64,000 nucleotides of DNA from Caenorhabditis remanei (GCF_010183535.1 NC_071330.1:2895717-2959716); one strand, 5' to 3'; shown: positions 20,172 through 30,793, counted from the stretch's first letter. The notes: generated by a model not told the origin, from the letters alone. Program-made: numbers and translations.

Positions 20172-21879
20172 CTAGATCGCTTTGACTTCGGAATCCTTCC
20201 AATTCAAAACTGGATTCTGACTCGATGGATATCCGAGATATTTGAGATTGTTGGCACCGTGGAATGGATAGAAATTGGTCTCATTGAATCCAGGATCCGT
20301 TGGTTTTGCAATGACAAACTTCGACTCGTCTCGCTTCTCGAACCACGGATGAGAGAGATCCACTGTAGACACAGGTAGATCCATGACAAGATACATTGCT
20401 CTGTTGTGAATTGTGTCAATGAGCTCCTTGAATTGCTCCTCAGTTCCGAAACGATCATCAACTGACAAGTGATCGACGACGTCGTACGAGTTGAAATACT
20501 CATCCTTTTGGATTTTTATAACTGGTGTTGGGTAGACAGTCGTCACTCCGATCTTTCGAAGGAAATCGATCTTCTGGGAGATTCCAGCGAAATCACCGAC
20601 GCCATCGCCATCCGAATCGAAGAATGTGGCGGTGAGGAGCTGAAAAGGTTAAAAGGTTTGGCTTAGGCTTGAGATTCCCATCTTTATTATTCTTCTTATT
20701 CTTCAAAAGATTTCCGAATACTAATGAACCCTCCGCGTAAAAGAGAAAGCGCGGGAGATATTTGAAAGAGAATAGAAATGATTAATTGCCGAGATAAAAT
20801 AGTTGACAGGCGAGTGAACGAGGTCATCAACACACACCAGAAGAGACTAATCCGTCAAAATTAGTGTGTATCTCGGGAGTATTTGAGTAGTCGGGGAGAG
20901 GAGAAGAGGAGGAGGATTAAGATGAGTTGTTGTTGTGAGATGGTGGTTGGTAATAATGTGTAACCTTTGTGGGATCTGGAGAGGTATTATGGGAATCTTT
21001 TCATCTAAAATTAGCTGAAAATCTCAATTTTCAACGCAAAATCTGCTGAAAAATGCAGATTTTCAGTGTTTTCCCATTTAAACAGAGATTTTCAAGTTTA
21101 TTACAAAATTTCGACGCTTTTCATTAAATTTGGTCTAAAATTAGCTGAAAATCTCAATTTCCCAAATGAAATTTGCTGAAAAATGCAGATTTTTGGAGGA
21201 TTTCAAACCCGTTTTCGGAGAAATTCTTGAAAATTCTACGATTTGGCTGAGATTTTCAAGTTTTCCTACAATTCGAGTCGACTAATGGTTTCCATTATCT
21301 GGCTTCCATTTTCTAATACGAAACTGGAGAGGTATTATGAGACTACTTGCTTCGTAGAGGCTTTGGGAATCAAGATTCAAACCTTTTAATTTAAAATTAG
21401 CTGAAAATCTCAATTTTCAACGCGAAATCTTCTGAAAAATGCAAATTTTTAGAGTTTTCCCAATTTAACAGAGATTTTCAACTTTATTACACAATTTCGT
21501 CATTTTTCATTCAATTCTTACCTGATACGAAACTTTAGTTTGCCACCAATCAGGCTTCTGCTTCTCGGCACACTTTGGTGACAAAACGACGATCGCGATG
21601 GCACCGGCGAACATCAAAACCCATGCGAGCCAGAACAAAGCGAAGAGTTTTGACTGGCTTCCAGAACGGATCATTTCGATACTTTTCGAGTTGTTCTTTT
21701 GTCAAACCGATTGGTTTTGGCTCGAGCTCAAAATTGACGACTTCGGCGTTCTGGAGGAAAAATTATTTTTGTTGGGATTTGAAAGGAGAGTTTACCTTAT
21801 CAAAAGTAGCGATATCCCCGCTACCGGATCCCCCGAAATTGTTGCCTTCTTCGGCTATGAGGGCGTCCTTTGTGGCCAT
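20172..21879 (-). pseudogene. atgp-1: 5' part of an atgp (4F2hc-like transporter subunit) gene, frameshifted
   Basis: Minus-strand exons: 21879-21796 (MATKDALIAEEGNNFGGSGS...), 21750-21522 and 20639-20172. Exon 2 starts NAEVVNFELEPKPIGLTKEQ and ...YRNDPFWKPVKT, then needs a one-base shift to give the membrane segment LFALFWLAWVLMFAGAIAIV followed by LSPKC...WWQTKVSYQ. Exon 3 begins LLTATFFDSDGDGVGDFAGI, the start of the alpha-amylase-like domain, and stops abruptly after ...VLNWKDSEVKA. The protein is the membrane-anchored subunit that pairs with light-chain amino-acid transporters at the plasma membrane. The shift and the missing 3' exons argue for a broken copy, though a sequence error at the shift cannot be excluded. 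Intron 2 contains about three copies of a TTAGCTGAAAATCTCAATTT-type repeat. Confidence 0.75.
21010..21500. repeat. Repeated TTAGCTGAAAATCTC segments in atgp intron
   Basis: AAAATTAGCTGAAAATCTCA followed by a roughly 50-bp partner with TGCTGAAAAATGCAGATTTT recurs at about 21008, 21133 and 21393, a short degenerate tandem duplication. Confidence 0.55.
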
Positions 21880-23106
21880 CTTAAAATAAGAATAGTTAGG
21901 TGATTTCAATAAAGAGAAGCTGGATAATCAAGAAACGAGATTACGGGGCGTAAATCCAAACAATTCGTTGAAATTGTTGTAAGCGCATAAATTTGAGTCT
22001 TAAAATTGCAATTTTGAAGGAAATTTTCAATGTGAATTCAATAAAATTGCCGTATAACTTTTGGAAATTATAAAAAACTTTGTTTCTGGAATTCAAATTC
22101 AAACGAAAAATGTGACTTTTCCGACACAAAAAGCCGAATGGCTTGCTACAATGGCTTGTAGCAATTTGCCAAATCAGCGGGAAGGACGAGTTTGAAGGAC
22201 TTTTCAAAATAAACAAATAACCCACACTATCCATATTGTTAACGACTCTCAAAAAATATAAACTAAGCTTGAAATATCAATAGAAGAAAACGAAAATTCC
22301 GAATGTTCCGGCTGGAAATGTTTTGAAAAAAGTCGGAAAACTGGGTATTGGTTGGAGCTATTATCTTAACTTTTGACATTAAAAACAGATTGCGAAGGCG
22401 GAAAATTGCTTGGAACACAAATTATCAGTACTTTAATGATCGAAAATGAGTAATTTAATACAGAAACTAAACTTTGAAGATGTTCCTCGAGTTTTCTATT
22501 TTCTAAACGAATTTCACATTTTTAAGCTTCAGAACTCACCTCTCAGTTTCTCCGAGAAAGTTTTCTCTCGATTGAAACAATATTCGTTTTTGAAAAACAG
22601 CAAGCTTCTTGTGAAAACCAAAGCAACAATCTAATGTTTAACATTTTTTCTTTATTTTTATACATTTTTTATTTAAAAAATCCACTCGAAAAGCTAAAAA
22701 AACATATATTTTTATCTGAAATTAATGTTACAAAACGGCTGAAACTCGAAAGTCCGCTGGAATTTTTTGCTTTTCGTCGCGAAGCGTTCGAGCCGCGACG
22801 CCGCCAAAGGCACTCGTTTTCAAGTTTTTGACCTAAAAATGCGGCGCGCGCGCCATTTTTACTGGTTGTTTCAGTGATTTTCTTGGTTTTTCCGTGTCAT
22901 TCGGGTTATTTATCAAATCAGATGTGTTCTCGTTCAGTCTGTGCTGTTTGTTTTGTCATTTTCGGTTGTGGAAATCAATTTTGCTTTCATTTCTTGTGTT
23001 TCGGCGCATTTCTTTATTGAATCGCTCCTCAAAACACAGTTTTTCTTGTTATATTACTCACTTTCCTCTGATTTCCTGAATTGCTTCCTATTTTCTCCTA
23101 ATTTCA
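21880..23106. other. Divergent intergenic region atgp / gln
   Basis: 1.2 kb between the start of the minus-strand atgp fragment and the plus-strand gln gene. GC-rich patch CGTTCGAGCCGCGACGCCG at about 22786-22805 and GCGGCGCGCGCGCC at 22841-22854. Open frames are short and AT-rich. Presumed promoter region of gln. Confidence 0.4.
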
Positions 23107-23118
23107 ATCATTTTTCAG
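23107..23118 (+). promoter_or_regulatory. Probable spliced-leader acceptor of gln
   Basis: TCATTTTTCAG followed by CCACCTTCTCC, 48 bases before the ATG. The same site is kept in the inverted copy (GCCACCTTCTCC on the minus strand at about 18800). Confidence 0.5.
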
Positions 23119-23166
23119 CCACCTTCTCCGCGGGCCGCCCGTCTCTTCTCTCACCCAAAGAAAACC

Positions 23167-26100
23167 ATGTCGCATCTCAACTACGAGACCCGTCTCCCAC
23201 TTGGACAAGCCACCATCGATCACTTCATGGGTCTTCCAGCCCATCCATCCAAGTGTCAGGCGACATACGTTTGGATCGATGGAACCGGAGAACAACTTCG
23301 TGCCAAGACCCGTACATTCGACGTGAAGCCAAAGTACGTTTCCGAGTACCCGGTCTGGAATTACGATGGATCGTCGACAGGACAAGCCGAGGGTGACAAC
23401 TCGGATCGCTACTTGAGACCAGTCGCCGTGTTTCCTGATCCGTTTTCGGGAGGACACAATGTATTGGTAATGTGCGACACTTTGGATAACGAGATGAAGC
23501 CAACAGGTGTGTACAGGGGTCTCTTCTTCTCTGTGAGAGTTTGCGTCACCACTGGGTAACAGCGATGAACCTCGCGAAAACGCGCTCCGTTGATGCGGAG
23601 CCGCGACGCCTCGAACGGACCGCGACGCGGCGGACGGCACTGGGCGAAAAGCCAAAAAAAAATGGAGAAAGCCGAAACTCGAAAAGTGTTTAATTTTTCT
23701 GATTTTTTCGAATAAAAAATTTCAAAATCGTTTAAATTTTTTGTCTATTGTTCTAATTAATTAAATTTTGATTTAATGGAAACGAAAAAACCTGTTGGTT
23801 CTGGCTGTTTTCAAGTTTAGGAAAGCAATAGGCAAAAAAACAAAAGGAAAAAAGAGGCACGGCTGATGAGATTTATCGATCGATTAACAACTTCAAGAAG
23901 AAACCAATTTTATTAAAAGAAGAGGGATTTAAAATAAACAATTTATCAGGAGATATGGAGCAGTTTGAAATACAGCGGAGGGTGACGTTGAGAAGCAGAT
24001 GTGTAGACGAAGATACCTGGAAATAGTGTTCATGGAACTACGGGAGTGCTTGCTCAACGGAAATAATAAGTGGAAAAAATGACCTGAAAAAAATATTTAT
24101 CCTTTGCCTCCTTGTTGTTGAACTTGTCCGACTTCTGCCGCTTGTGCTCTGAAATAAATATATTGATAATGTTGAACTATGAATGGGATGAGAAAGGGCC
24201 AAATGATCCTAGAGAAATCTATCGTTGACTTCAGAGAAAGTGGAGATATTACTGTCGTAATTTGAAGATATAGTCTGAACGGGTATGGATAATGCAACTA
24301 GAAACCTATTGTTGGCAAGAATTGAGGAGTTGGAGAGAGAGGGAAAAAGAGAAAAAGGAGAGAGAACGATAGAGGAAGAGAAGCAGAAGAGGAGAATCCA
24401 AATATTGGAACAAGAGAATGATGCATACAAGAGGAGAGCCCAATATGCTATGCAAGAAATGTCGCGATGGCAAGAGAAGACGCAGGTGGCGGTCCAGCTA
24501 GTTGGATTTAAGGTTAAATGAACAATTATAGGCCCTCTACAGCGAAAAGCAAGAATTGTTAGAGGAGAGAAAAGTATGGGAAAGGGAGAAGAAGGGAATG
24601 GAAAAAGAGTTGAAACGGTTGGGAGAGAAGAAAAGAGGAAGGGAGAAGGCATTGGACCATGACAATGCGAAGATGAAGAGGCTCTGTATAGAGGGGAGAA
24701 GAAGTATCGATGAGTTGAAAAAAGAAAATAAGGAAGCTCACAAGTATGACAACTGCAAAGCATACGACGATCTCAGCAGTTCACGAGCCAGAAAGAAACG
24801 CGTAGAGGCTGGGGTGAATGCGCTGGAGACAATTTCAGGTTCAGAGAATCAACACGATGGGGGGTAACATAATAGAGTTTCAGGGGGCATCAACGCTACA
24901 TCATACATGAAAGACTTAGTGATCAATCTAGGAAGAAGTGGAAAGGTGAAAGTAACATTGACATCGGAAGAGGCATACGTCCTGTATCATAAACTAGAAT
25001 TATCACGAAAAGGATTCCTGAAGCTTCGATCTCACTTCGCCGACTGCAACATTATTTGCCCCGTTCCATCGTTGATCAACATCATCCAAGAAGAGCGGCT
25101 GACGGTCCACAAGGACTTGTTCGAAGTGAAAGTCGTGAATAATGCTGATGGTGCTGAGATTGTTGTTGCGCAGCTCCTGAACGTAGAAGAATATTTAGTA
25201 AAGAAGTTGGAAACTTTGTATGAAAGAGGAAAGCTTTTGTTTGACAAGGTATTTGGAAGGAGGATCTGGATGTGTATTATGGGTATGGAGTGACAACGGT
25301 TTTAGGGAGTTACAATTCATATTGCAGGGGACAAAGGCGGAGATGAGTTCAAATTGTGTGTTTGTATTGGAAATGTAGCCGTTCCTAACAGCGCCTATCA
25401 CCTGGTACCAATCGGCATGTTCACCGACGGAGAGAATTTAACCACCATCACAACCTATCTAGCGGATGTTATTGCCCAAGTAAACAACATCCAAGGGCTG
25501 GTACTGACACTAGATGGAGTGAGGGAGCTTATCCCTGTGGTTCATTTTCTCGGCGGTGACATGAAGTTTCAGTACCACATGATGGGCCATAAAGGAGCTA
25601 CATCCAAAGAAAGTTGCATGAACTGCTTCGATACTGGGAAGAAGAAAATGGGCTCATATAGAAGAGGAACACCGTGCAAACACCGTTCATACCAAGACTA
25701 TCTCGATGATAGTATACATGGCACGCACAGCATCTATCCGGGTTCTTCTCCTGTCTTCTCCAGAGTTCTTCCATCCCACATCACACCGCCTCCTCTTCAT
25801 ACTATTACGGGAATTGCACAGCGTTATGGTTTTAAGTACCTCTTGAATCTTGCAACCAAGATTGACGCGAAAAACAGCGGCTCTGTTGAGAAAGCCAACG
25901 CCATCGAGAAGGCACGAGAAGAATTCGAAGCAATGTCCGAGGAGTGTGCAAGTCTGGAAAAACACATTTTTTCTTTAGAAATAGTTGTCGGGATTCTTAA
26001 GAAATTTGTGGAAAACAGAGTTGACGACGCTGGTATAGATTTTTCATGTTGCTCAGCTTCGTTTTGTATATTTCGAGACAAGGATATGCAAAAAGCAATC

Positions 26101-29100
26101 GCGTTTCCCACATGCCTCGTTCAGTGCATCATTTGCGAGGAAACAAGTCATGCTGCTTGCGCGGGAATGTGGACCCCAGAAGACCTCGAACTCACTCGAG
26201 ATTTGGAGCCAGACTGGAGCTGTCTAAACTGTTGTGGTCGGAAGGGTACAGTTGTCATCTCAGATGCTGAGCGGCAGTTGAGAAACCTGAAATTCAAATA
26301 TGAGGGAATGAAAGAAGATCTTGGGTATACTGGAAAAGATTTAAAATACTAAAAAAATCCAATTTAAATTTTTTAGAGAATGTCAGAAGCAATTTGATGT
26401 CATCAGAGTCGCTAAAAAAGGGCAGGGAAGTAAAATGACAGAATTGAAGGAAACATGGGCAAGATTGGGGGCGGATATGAATGCTTATAAAAAGGACTTT
26501 TGCGGCAACCACGCGATGAAGCTACTCGAACCAGAGGCAATTGAGAAGTACACATCAATTTTCTCCGATAACGATTTGACACATCTCAAACAGTTTCTTT
26601 GTTCGCTTGGAAAAATCGCGAAATTATGCGTACCAAGGGAGATGAGCGCAGATGAAATTTCGGAGATGGATAATCTTATTGTAATGAGAAAACGTCCTCG
26701 AGATAAGAGAAATTTGTTGTTTTCAGGATGAAATGTTCGCCGCGCTTCAGAAGGTAAACCCGAATGACACTATTTCGCCAAAGCTGCATAACCTTCTCGA
26801 ACATGTGATTCCCTTTGCCGAAATGCACGGATCTTTGGCTAAAACTTCCGACCAAGGAATCGAAGCCCTTCACGCAGTGGTCAATAGGGCTAAAGTGAAG
26901 TTCCGCACGACACGAAACAAGCAGAATCAGATGCGTCAAGTTTATACAAGCTTGATACACCATAATTACATTTCTGATTCCTCCCCCTCACCTTCAAATT
27001 AGGCTTTCCATTGTTTTCCTCTTATTTCTTCTTTTCCTCGCTTCCCGTTTTTGTCGATTCCACCGTTGCACTTCTTTCCAATGAAGTTTTTCTGAAAATT
27101 GAACTACCCACGGGAATTTCAGAAAATAGGAGAGCAATAAAAAGCAAATGTGACCTCATTTTCTCTCATTCGCTGTCCCAACGCCACATTTCTCTCTGTC
27201 GCTATCGATTCCTGAAATTTTTCATTTTTTTATTCAATAAATAATTTAATTTTTTATTTTTCAAAGCAAAATAATAAAAAACGATAAAAATAAAACGGAA
27301 AATCAGTAAGAAACCACTATTTTTATGAAAAAAACCGAGTCATTTCAAAAAAAACAACGCGTTTCGCGCCTTCCCAGAGAAAAGCCGCGACGCACACGCA
27401 ACGCGTTCGGGCCCGAAACGCTTTGCGCGTTTGAATCAGAGGTTCATCGCTGTTACCCAGTGCGTCACTAAGAAATTACTTCTCTGCGTCTCTCGCACTC
27501 CCACACTCCTTTCATCTGATGACTCCGCTCATTCTGATTTTTCCCATACTTGCAAACCGGGCCGACAACTGAAAAATATACCAAAATGTAGATCTCGGCG
27601 AGTTTTATGTCCGTGACATACTACGGACCGGATGGCTAATCGTTAATGTGCCGCGGGCTGGGCTAGAATGGTTTTTGGCAGACTTGATACGGGCCGGGCC
27701 GGGCCGGAATGAAAATTTCTAGGGTCCGGCCCGGCCCGGTGGGCCCGGAAGTTCAGTACTGAAAAAAATTCAAAATTTTTTTTCGAAAATTTCCCGATTT
27801 TTATTGAAAAATATTTCTTAAAAACAATTTTTTGTAGGTTTCGAAGGCTTTTGAAAAATATACTTGAGGAAAAATATGAAAAATTTTCAGAAAATAAACT
27901 TTTGGACAAAAAATTGTAGTGAAAAAAGTTCAAAAATTCAAATCCGGGCCGGGCCGGGCCGGAGCTTTCTCGGCCCGGCCCGGAATTTTGCAAGTCTGGT
28001 TTTTGGTTATTCTAGCGTTTTTTAAACACTTTTGCTCGGCCGGCGGTACATTAACGACTAGCCATCCGGCCCTTCTCAGGCAACTCAATATCAATCTAAT
28101 TAGACGCGGCATCAGTTAGATTAGCTTGAATGTTGGCATGATTAGATTAATGCCGCGTCTAATTAGATTGATGAGCAATCTTGTAAGATTAATGCGCCGT
28201 CTCATTAGATTGATGTGAAATCTTGTGTAACTTGTAATAACATTTGAAAATTCTTTAGGTAAAAAAGAAATAGTAAATTTATTCAAATTAAAAACAAGAG
28301 TTTTTACAATCGAAATGTACAAAAAATATAGAAAATAATACAGAAAATAGAAATTAGAAACTAGTCAAAAATCCATTGCAATGGAAGTGGAAAAAGTCAT
28401 AGTTGTTCTCTGCCCCGCTGCTGTCCATTGTCGTCCGGACGTCCACTCAGCGAATTTTGCTGTAAAATGAACGAAATTACCAAAAACTGTTTGATTTCGG
28501 AACTCACAAAAGACTCTTTTTCGAAGCTTGTGTAGAGAGCGCTGATGTTGAAGAAGTGGACGATTATACCTGAGTAATGAACTATTATGCACGGCTAATT
28601 GAAAGCGAAACAATTTGATTACCAAAGAATTTATTCATGATTTCATCGCAATGTTGCCTTTTCTTCCAAACCAAATTGAAGTTGGAAGAGTGAAGACTGC
28701 AGTTGAAGACTTGATGAGCCATAGAAACCGAAAAATACAATTTTTAATAATTGAAAATCGTGAAAAAGTCGATAAAACCGCAAACGAAATTAGTTCGCAA
28801 CGATTTCAGACTTTCGAGACAAAAATAGAGAATTAAAACTTAGAAAAAAAAACATTAAAATAAAAATTGAAAGAAATTTTGCGCGTTTTGTACTGACTTA
28901 TTCTTGGATCCTTGGCGCGAACGAAGTGTGCGCAAGCAAAATCCACTAATCTAATGAGATTGAGATTAGATTGATGCGGTTGTAGGATTAGACTGATATT
29001 GAGTTGCCTGAGTTGCTAGGTCACAGACATAGAAATCGCTGAGATCTACATTTTGATATACTTTTCAGCTCATAATATTGTGTTTTAAGTGAGTTACGCG

Positions 29101-30084
29101 CCGGATCGTGTCAGCCGGGTTTGCAAGTATGGAAATTATTTCTCTGCGTCTCTCGCATTCGCACACTCCTTGACTCCGCCCATTCTGCTATTTTCCATTT
29201 TAATTAGTTTAATTTCAGTCACCAATCATCGTCAAGCATGTGCCGCCATCATGAAACAAGTTGCCGATCAACATCCATGGTTCGGAATGGAGCAAGAATA
29301 CCTGATTGTCGACAGAGATGAGCATCCACTCGGATGGCCGAAGCATGGTTACCCAGCACCACAAGGAAAGTATTACTGCGGTGTTGGCGCCGACCGTGCT
29401 TTCGGACGCGAAGTCGTCGAGACTCACTACCGCGCATGCCTTCATGCCGGTATTAACATCTTCGGTGCAAACGCGGAAGTAACTCCAGGACAATGGGAAT
29501 ACCAGATTGGAACCTGCGAAGGAATCGATATGGGAGATCAGCTCTGGATCTCCAGATACATTCTCCACCGTGTCGCTGAGATGTTCGGAGTTTGTATCTC
29601 GCTCGATCCCAAGCCAAAAGTCACAATGGGTGATTGGAATGGCGCCGGATGTCACACAAACTTCTCCACGTCGGAAATGCGCAAACCGAATGGTCTCACC
29701 GCAATCTTCGAAGCGATGAAAGGGTTGGAGAAGACGCATTTGGAGGCAATGAAGGTGTACGATCCAAACGGTGGACAAGACAACTTGCGTCGATTGACAG
29801 GGCGTCACGAGACCAGCCAAGCTGACAAGTTCTCGTGGGGAGTCGCCAATCGGGCTTGCTCGATTCGGATCCCACGTCAAGTCGCTGACGAGGCCAAGGT
29901 ACGGTTTAGCGAGAAAGAGTGGAGCTTGGTGTCGATATATTCGAGCTGAAAGTCCACTGCAGATTTTATAAACAAACTAATTCTTTGTGTTTTGCAGGGA
30001 TACCTCGAAGACCGTCGCCCATCATCCAACTGCGATCCTTACCTGGTTACGGCAATGATTGTAAAAAGTGTGCTGCTCGACTGA
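23167..30084 (+). CDS. gln-5: Glutamine synthetase (intact, transposon-filled intron 1)
   Basis: Exons 23167-23506, 29219-29898 and 29998-30084 join in frame to 368 residues, the usual size of eukaryotic glutamine synthetase (EC 6.3.1.2), which makes glutamine from glutamate, ammonia and ATP as a cytosolic decamer. N-terminal beta-grasp YVWIDGTGE, substrate-side [10 protein letters not shown], metal/ATP ligands in GMEQEY and [24 protein letters not shown] and the late [10 protein letters not shown] are all present; the C-terminus is VKSVLLD. Donors are GTGTGT and GTACGG; acceptors TTTCAG and TTTGCAG. Intron 1 is 5.7 kb because nested mobile elements lie in it (23550-29130), and correct splicing across them is required. 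The symbol is inferred from the neighbouring atgp and hsp-70 sequences. The poly(A) signal is AATGAA rather than AATAAA. Confidence 0.9.
24285..27002 (+). CDS. RAG1/Transib-superfamily transposase with PHD finger
   Basis: N-terminal part (about 24285-24860) is a highly charged coiled coil; its splice sites are uncertain. Later exons are firm: up to 25273, then 25328-26324, 26377-26680 and 26727-27002 (TAG stop), all in frame. Catalytic candidates: WDKGGD with Asp at 25330-25332; GGDMKF with Asp at 25558-25560; CxxC (SCMNC) starting exactly 19 residues after it; HxxxxH (LHNLLEHV, 26787 and 26802); and Glu at 26862-26864 in DQGIEALH, exactly 20 residues after the second His. In mouse RAG1 the same order and the same two spacings occur (D600, D708, C727/C730, H937/H942, E962). 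Between the CxxC and HxxxxH blocks lie a PPPLH motif and a PHD-like zinc finger ([12 protein letters not shown] ... WSCLNC, about 26045-26235). It would cut and paste the element through its CACTG ends. Confidence 0.8.
26045..26235 (+). other. PHD-type zinc finger within the transposase
   Basis: Cysteines in FSCCSASFC, then CxxC-x4-HxxC ([12 protein letters not shown]) and a final CxxC preceded by Trp (WSCLNC). Order and the Trp two residues before the last pair fit a PHD finger, a histone-tail reader fold. The first ligand pair is less regular than in the consensus. Confidence 0.6.
27679..27998. mobile_element. hAT-type MITE, GC-palindrome family, copy 2
   Basis: Starts CAGACTTGATACGGGCCGGG and ends CGGAATTTTGCAAGTCTG. 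The 8-bp GTTTTTGG flanks both sides (27671-27678, 27999-28006). Confidence 0.9.
28077..29010. mobile_element. DNA element with CAGGCAACTCAATATCA termini
   Basis: 934 bp. Left CAGGCAACTCAATATCAATC is mirrored by GATATTGAGTTGCCTG at the right, about 24 bp with one mismatch. Subterminal regions have many TAGATTGATG/CTAATTAGACG motifs. A 73-codon open frame (28615-28836) has no recognisable domain. No clear target duplication. Confidence 0.6.
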
Positions 30085-30424
30085 ACATTCACAACTACTC
30101 AACCACTCAAACCATTCATGTACATTTGATCTCTCCAATATGATTGTAAATTGATATCTCTCACCCTCTACAGCCCACATACTCACTCATTGCATGTACT
30201 AGTCTGTAATTATCATGCCCCCGCCTTTCTCAAGGCTTAAAAATCTGTAAAAAGAATGAATGCATGTCTCGGAAACTCTTTGTTTTTATTACTTTTTTCA
30301 GAAGATGGGGGAAATATGAAAGGAAATTTTAAAAGTGAGCGTTAAAAAGTGGAAATTATTAAAAAAGAAAACAGAAGTAGTGGGATCAAATGGACCAACA
30401 TGAGTTTCAGATAAAATAACAATT
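30085..30424 (+). other. 3' UTR of gln and spacer
   Basis: Reverse-complement similarity to 17583-17764 up to about 30300. Likely poly(A) signal AATGAA near 30254. No gene. Confidence 0.5.
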
Positions 30425-30619
30425 TTACAGCTTGAGGAGAACGGCCTGCTTTGGTGGAAGCACCAATTGAGATTCGACGAAGTTATGCTGCTCGCGAACT
30501 TTGTAATCGGTGACGTTAGCAGTGACAACAGAGATTTCAGTCTTCGCCAAATCCTTATTAGTTGGAATCAACTTGGAAGCAGGCGCCACGTTGAAATCGA
30601 TCTTGGTTGATTTGTTTTG
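30425..30619 (-). pseudogene. atgp-1: 3' terminal exon of an atgp-like gene
   Basis: After a CTTACAG acceptor the exon reads QNKSTKIDFNVAPASKLIPT and ends LPPKQAVLLKL with a stop: the C-terminal beta-sandwich of the amylase-like ectodomain of amino-acid transporter heavy chains. It is on the same strand as the 5' exons at 20172-21879 but lies upstream of them in transcription order, so it must belong to another copy. The layout atgp-gln-atgp suggests a collapsed tandem duplication of the atgp-gln pair. Confidence 0.6.
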
Positions 30620-30793
30620 CTGTAAGCTAAGCTTACGATTCTTAAAAAATAATCTCAATTGTTTATTGTTTGATATTCTATTCATAATTGTGTGTTTCAT
30701 ATCATTCGTTCCAAAAGCATTATTCTTCTTGAAACTCCTTTTAGCTTCGAAACTTTTTATTGACGTATTAAAACAATTACTCTATTATACGAA

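Larger units (their letters stand above)
23550..27462 (+). mobile_element. RAG1/Transib-like DNA transposon with CACTG termini
   Basis: 3913 bp. The left end CACTGGGTAACAGCGATGAA (24 bp in all) is perfectly mirrored at the right end, which finishes ...CATCGCTGTTACCCAGTG. CGTCAC flanks both sides (23544-23549, 27463-27468), a 6-bp target duplication inside gln intron 1. Subterminal sequences on both sides are rich in CGCGACGC. It encodes one multi-exon transposase (24285-27002) and no other recognisable protein; in particular no separate RAG2-like kelch protein. Ends, duplication and an apparently open transposase suggest a recent, possibly autonomous copy. Confidence 0.9.
27549..29130. repeat. 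Outer inverted-repeat element in gln intron 1
   Basis: ACTTGCAAACCGGGCCGACA...AAAATGTAGATCTCGGCGA at the left is mirrored near 29010-29130 (ends ...CCGGGTTTGCAAGT). The flanking intron is duplicated: 27470-27545 and 29135-29202 share TTCTCTGCGTCTCTCGCA and ACACTCCT. It contains two nested elements (27679-27998 and 28077-29010). Confidence 0.55.

Noticed and set aside
24209..24763. 184-codon minus-strand frame rich in Ser/Leu/Phe/Pro
   Set aside because: Antisense of the charged coiled-coil part of the transposase.
23550..27462. Assignment of the CACTG element to hAT or CACTA
   Set aside because: hAT ends start CAGNG with 8-bp duplications and CACTA elements give 3-bp duplications; the 6-bp duplication and the RAG1-like Cys/His/acid spacing fit neither.
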